DNA from: Arbacia lixula
Lineage: Eukaryota > Echinodermata > Echinoidea > Arbacioida > Arbaciidae
Assembly: GCA_963669155.1 (NCBI GenBank)
Contig: OZ022591.1
Span: forward strand, 20,240,605 to 20,304,604
DNA length: 64,000 bases
Direction of reading: 5' to 3'
Each line of letters opens with the position of its first letter. The first letter of the stretch is position 1. Position numbers and translations under genes: made by a program. This document shows, one piece after another, positions 60,333 through 64,000 of the stretch. The notes under the pieces are model-generated. The model was given only the letters and a program-made list of their open reading frames with translations, made no database searches and was not told the origin of the DNA.

Positions 60333-61935
60333 AAGAAGAAGAAGAAGAAGAAGAAGAAGAAGAAGAAGAAGAAGAAGAAGAAGAGGAGGAAGAATAAGAC
60401 GAAGAAAAAGAAAGAGAAGAAGGAGAAGAAGAAGAAGGAGAGGAAGAAGGGAAAGGAGAAGAAGAAGGAGAAGTAGAAGAAGAAGGAGAAGAAGAAGGAG
60501 AAGTAAAAGAAGACGAAGAAGAAGAAGAAGAAGGAGAAGAAGAAGAAGAAGAAGGAGAAGAAGGAGGTGAGGTGTGTGTGTTTGTGTGTGTGTGTGTGGG
60601 TGTGTTTGCTTGTGTGTATGGTTGTGCATTTTATGCACGTGTATCATACATGATTATTTACGCGCTTTAAAAGACTCATGTCATCATGCTAAATTTAGTC
60701 ACCCCGTCATATCAACGACTTTCTTCGGGTTAATGAACTAATCAAAATCGTTATGGTAGTGTCGATTGTGAAACTATTATGTCCCGATATCGATAAAAAC
60801 AGATAACAAAAAGCAGAGAGGTCAACACTATCACCATTACCATGACTTTCATCATTATTATCATCATCACTACCTCTATCATCCAGTATTTAAGTTATTT
60901 TGTGACCGAATACAGCAGCACAAGTCGACGTAAACCTCAAACAAGCAACCAAACAGCGGTACTCACTTGTCTGCTCGAACACCTTGTCGAATGTCCTAGA
61001 GGCGCGGTCGTACTTGCGATAGATGACGATCTGCCCGGGCTCCTGGGAGTCGGACCCCTGAAGTACGTAGGCGACGAAGGCACCACATTGCGCGATATCG
61101 TTTGCGCTGTTGGTGATAGTGTGCTTGTAGACGATCTCAGGATTCTTGATGTCTTCGTAGTCGATGACCTGCACGTAGTCGTCACCTAATGGACAGGGAG
61201 GAGTGAGAGATAGTTGCACAGGCGTGGTGGTTTGATGGAATTGAAAGCATATCTCATACCTAGCTCTTTGTGTGCCGGCTAGCTCAAATCCCAATGAGCA
61301 GCCTTTTATCCGGCACAGGAAGGGATAAAAATGGTGGGATCGAGTCCCATAGCTAATCTCTGAGTCACCTATTTTCACTTTAATTATTAAAATACACAGT
61401 TTTTAAATATTGCTTGAATGTGAAACAGTTTTATCTCTAATCGCTTTCCAATATCATTACCGCGGTCTCAGGCTGCTTTGTAAGTCTTTATGATAGCTGT
61501 CCAATCACAAGGGATTGATTGTGTGGTCACATGCACGTGTTTATATTAACTTACATTGTTGACCTGGTAAAAACCAATCGTGCTAAATTAACTCAGCTTG
61601 TGCTGTCCCTATGCGAGCATTTCAACATGTTGAACATAGCTTCCATAGCGCTAAAATATTTTACTCATGTTTGTAGTCGTTACCATGGTTACATGGTTTC
61701 AAAAGAAGAACGTGTGACGGAATATCGTACCCACAACGTAGGCATAACCATTGGGGGCGTCGTACGCGACCTGCTCTACCGAATCAGCGTCGATGTCGTA
61801 TCTAGGCGATGACAGGTACGAGTACGGGACGTAGATTGTAGACACGTGCTCGAGTTCAATCACGCCCTTCGTCGACGTCGAAAGCGACATCGTTATCGCA
61901 AGGAGAAGAGTGATCTCTGTCACAAACGGTTTCAT
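51745..61935 (-). CDS. msp130-like: MSP130-like secreted biomineralisation glycoprotein (choice-of-anchor I family), 3' end incomplete
   Basis: Exons in order: 61935-61731, 61185-60967, 60274-60073, 59233-59089, 56700-56586, 56207-56031, 55625-55560, 54892-54639, 53425-53211, 51857-51745. They give 1,711 nt (about 570 residues) and phase closes at each junction. Residues 1-24 form a signal peptide (MKPFVTEITLLLAITMSLST...). Family landmarks follow in order: YDIDADSVEQVAYDAPN; MLTFTPDCSKILTADEGTAG (about 147); SVEPEYITVNPRDNVAYVNL; YMPDAIKYFEINGVGYIATG and DEGSD; FNSETYPDYPSSEMPIDLID with KRSDNRGPECESIEVG (about 435-470); and EFIPADRSPTSRPMLMVAGT with SGTVSLYYV. MSP130 proteins are cell-surface glycoproteins (GPI-linked in sea urchin) of skeleton-forming cells. 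Known ones are longer and end in a low-complexity region plus anchor, so a terminal exon is probably missing here. The last donor is a good GTAAGA. Confidence 0.9.
52022..52490. repeat. Poly-G-rich tandem repeat with GGGCGGAAATC ends
   Basis: Left GGGCGGAAATCGCTCC and right GGATTTCCGCCCATGG are inverted. Between them, CCGAAAATAGTGGGGGG-ACATT-(T/A)-ATATTG(C/T)GTCCCCCC recurs about three times at roughly 110-bp spacing, each with G-runs of 11-18. It lies in the MSP130-like intron after exon 9 and belongs to the same family as 38,024-38,212. Confidence 0.8.
53925..54432. mobile_element. About 510-bp inverted-repeat element with a 20-bp internal periodicity
   Basis: The left end ACCCTAGTTACACTAGAGG and CGGAATTAGCCGGAATG are matched inversely by CATTCCGGCTGGTTCTGC and CCGAATAAGTGAGACGGGGG at the right. 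Internally, GTGCATTCNAAATATTCGG-like words recur about every 20 bases (53,980-54,060) and more loosely to 54,200. It lies in the MSP130-like intron between exons 8 and 9. Confidence 0.55.
56415..56575. repeat. (GAT/GAC)n trinucleotide tract
   Basis: ACGACNACG followed by (GATGAT)n, ending 10 bases from the donor of MSP130-like exon 5. Confidence 0.9.
56791..57358. mobile_element. 570-bp MITE with about 165-bp inverted repeats and TTAA ends
   Basis: TTAAAGGGTTACTAAATTAG at the left matches CTAATTTAGTTACTCTTTAA at the right. Pairing continues through GTGGATAATTTTACATAGAT, AATAAAGTCTCATNTTGAC and GCACGCCTCCAGTGA. The end layout is like that of the element at 22561-23070. It lies in the intron between MSP130-like exons 4 and 5. 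Confidence 0.8.
57799..58862. mobile_element. (CCGT)n/AGGTCA repeat element, about 1.06 kb
   Basis: The left end TATGCCTCCGCCACGAAGTG contains a small GCCTCCG/CGGAGGC hairpin, then (CCGT)n and GAATCCGTTTAGGCAATATC. The right end has GAGGCGGAGGCATA (58821-58834), inverse to the left, and a further hairpin GACTGCGCGGCAGTC. Inside, AGGTCAAAGGTCA(ATGAAC) occurs at 58015, 58178 and 58349, with degenerate copies at about 58521 and 58600. No coding capacity. It lies in the intron between MSP130-like exons 4 and 5. Confidence 0.75.
58915..59080. repeat. Short tandem duplication of a TACATTCTGGGGTATTTCATG unit
   Basis: The TTCTGGGGTATTTCATGTTA block occurs twice about 55 bases apart, and a third, diverged unit precedes it. 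Confidence 0.6.
59529..59603 (+). repeat. tRNA-derived SINE or tRNA-like relic
   Basis: Contains an intact B box (GGTTCGAATCC, 59586-59596) inside a good T-arm (CTGG-GTTCGAAT-CCAG) and an A-box-like stretch (TTGCGGTATAACAGTGAGAGC region) about 45 bases upstream. The acceptor stem does not pair, so it is not a functional tRNA. It lies in the MSP130-like intron between exons 3 and 4. Confidence 0.5.
60300..60565. repeat. 260-bp (AAG)n/(CTT)n tract
   Basis: Almost pure AAG/AGG triplets on the plus strand, hence (CTT)n on the coding strand. It ends 26 bases from the acceptor of MSP130-like exon 3, with only a short non-repeat spacer. The long Arg/Lys/Leu frames across it are artefacts. Confidence 0.95.
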
Positions 61936-63436
61936 GGTAAGAAGAGGTTCTATGGAGAAGAAGTGTTAATATGATGTTTTACTTTTATTCCATGCAATTA
62001 TTTCTGCATTTCTATACTTATATCTAAGTATCTATGTTTCATGTATTCATATCTTTTGCTTATTCATTAATCCAGTTTTGTTGTATATTTTGGAATGGTT
62101 GACTCCAAGGGGACAACAATCTGATATTTATATAATTATTTTTTATTATCCAGGAACGTTTCTCAGCAAAACAGGCGGAAGACCTATGTATCAGGAGTTC
62201 GATATATATGCATTAATACATTTATTATAGCTGTCATTTAGCATGTTTAGTGCACGAGTACGGAACCTTCATATAGCACACGAATAGCAACCCGTTTCAA
62301 CAATGTGAATCCCTTTCCTATAATGGACAGTTATACTTCATATCTGTATTATTGCAGGAATATAAGAGAGCCACGTTTACACAGAGTGAAGAAGCGATGA
62401 CAAAATGATTTTGTACTCAATGAAAAATAAAATGTCTATCAATGACCAGATTTGAATATCCTTAAGTTACATGTACTCAATTCATTTCTTATAAATTCCT
62501 CGCTTGCTCTTGACCAAGCAACTCTTATCCTGTGACAAATGTATTGTGCTCAATAACCATGAAACCACGATAATCTGCGTGGATCGAAAGTTCATGACGT
62601 GATATCTCGGTCATGATTAGGTGAAAAGTGCCATCGAAATCGAGATGGGAAGCAGTTGCTAAATTATTAACAAGTAGGGCCTTATTTCATAATGCATCCA
62701 ATTGTATAACTAAGCAAAGTTATCAAACTCTGAACATTGCAATCGTTGTTTTGGTTATTAAAATACAACGGAATAGTCAACATAGTTACAAGTCTATATT
62801 AACAAAATATCCTAATCACAGCGACTTCTACAGTTCTACTTGGGCCAAACAAAATGATAATCCACACTATTGTTTGAAAAGCCAATGGTTGGCAATGAAC
62901 ATCAGGTAAAGAATATGAGTTCCATCAGTCGTTTTGCCAAATTGAAATGCAAGAGTGAAATCAAAATAAAATGTCATGATACTTTTACATTATGAAGGGC
63001 AAGAATGACAAAGCAACGCTACTGTGTTTGCCATGGATATGTGCACTCATGGGCTTACGTTTTAATGAAAGGAATTATCATCAAACCTCTTAAACAATCG
63101 AAGAGTACAAATATCCTGCCAATAAGTCTTTGTTAATCAAGAAAATATTATTTGGGAGATGAAAGCTTATAAACATTCTATATATGAGCTGATTTGCATA
63201 GAACAGTCTTTACTACATGCATGTATACAAATATAATTTTATGTACTGATCGACGGCTTATGATGTACTTTCCGTAGTCATCTCGGCTAACTAATTCTCG
63301 ATATCTAATTAAAACATCGACACTGTCATGATTATTGAGATCGAAGATCAAAGATCGTCCATTCGCCCAAAATCCGGTTTCCAATATTTTGGCTTAAAGC
63401 CTGGCTTTGTATTCATGTAGCCCTATCCGTCTCTCT

Positions 63437-63496
<60 letters not shown>

Positions 63497-64000
63497 TCTC
63501 TCTCTCTCTCTTTCTCTCCTCATCTCTATTTTACAATATAACAATTTTGATAATCGTTGCAACAGATCTTGTGTTTCCGATGTGAACATCCCCATATGTG
63601 TGCATTGGCCAACGTATAACAGCCCCCCAATGCAACCATACCATGATGACAAATGCAAAGTTGCGATAATAGTTATTCCACACCTGACATGACCTGTTCA
63701 CATTACCACTAAAGAAAGAGTACACCAATTCACAATGAATCGGTTATGATAACGGGCATTTCAGAACATTTCTCCTTCCACGATGTCAATCATTGCGGCT
63801 AATCGCGTTTGGATCTAAGAATCGCTTCATGAAGCAAAGAAGAATACTGACTAGCCTTCTCAATATCATAAACCTCCTCCAATACAGCATTTGTCTTGGA
63901 TCGCCGCAGTGGGAATCGGCCTAACAAATGTACATGACATGTGGTGAGCGGCAGAGGAATACCGAAGTCGTGTGAACGCGCCTTCCCTGTCATATAAACC
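61936..64000. other. Upstream flank of the MSP130-like gene, no convincing gene
   Basis: Contains the presumed promoter and 5' UTR of the MSP130-like gene, AT-rich DNA, and a (CT)n microsatellite at 63437-63516. A 64-codon minus-strand frame at 63799-63993 could be part of an exon or repeat, but I cannot support it. Confidence 0.5.
63437..63516. repeat. (CT)n microsatellite
   Basis: About 40 CT dinucleotides with single interruptions. Confidence 0.95.

Noticed and set aside
60079-60647. Long frames on both strands encoding poly-Arg, poly-Lys or poly-Leu
   Set aside because: They are translations of the AAG/CTT microsatellite and overlap a splice acceptor of the MSP130-like gene.
63799-63993. 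64-codon minus-strand frame ending RSKRD at the right edge
   Set aside because: It looks somewhat coding-like but shows no family motif and I could not place splice sites; it may be repeat-derived.

Overview
This is AT-rich, intron-rich animal DNA packed with dispersed repeats. Two things point to an ambulacrarian deuterostome, most likely an echinoderm: an MSP130-type biomineralisation glycoprotein gene, and a non-LTR retrotransposon whose upstream reading frame carries a 2A-like NPGP motif. This is inference from families; I ran no searches. Gene models were built by hand from conserved domains, GT/AG junctions and codon phase. Phase closes across every junction I used, but no transcript supports them.

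Layout. (1) 53-21,373, minus strand: a mind-bomb E3 ubiquitin ligase gene, closest to MIB2. Fifteen coding exons are in view (about 832 residues: MIB/HERC2, ZZ, MIB/HERC2, MZM repeats, ankyrin repeats). The C-terminal RING exons lie off the left edge. One 6.8-kb intron holds a complete 4.2-kb LINE flanked by a 9-bp target duplication and inserted inside an older fold-back repeat. (2) 21,374-24,506: a 3.1-kb divergent intergenic region with a long TG tract and TIR/fold-back repeats. (3) 24,507-31,229, plus strand: a complete five-exon RNF166-type E3 ligase of 220 residues; three of its four introns carry copies of one palindromic MITE, and one copy is split by a truncated LINE. (4) 31,230-44,798: gene-poor and repeat-rich, with two elements carrying 157-bp tandem arrays full of AGGTCA nuclear-receptor half-sites, a Tc1-like MITE, a decayed LINE, TG/CA minisatellite and a CCATATGGG-rich inverted-repeat element. 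(5) 44,799-45,911, minus strand: an intronless 370-residue type I membrane protein of unknown function. (6) 45,912-51,744: intergenic, with a fold-back element and a GATA microsatellite. (7) 51,745-61,935, minus strand: an MSP130-like secreted protein, ten coding exons and about 570 residues; its terminal exon was not found. Its introns hold several TIR elements, a poly-G repeat, a tRNA-like SINE and a 260-bp AAG tract beside a splice acceptor. (8) 61,936-64,000: no convincing gene.

The genes do not form a pathway. The two E3 ligases lie head to head and could share regulatory DNA. MSP130 proteins act at the surface of mineralising cells. The most notable observations are the signal-peptide-like/2A leader of the LINE, the transposon-borne AGGTCA arrays, hairpin MITEs in several introns of one gene, and giant polypyrimidine tracts directly upstream of two 3' splice sites.
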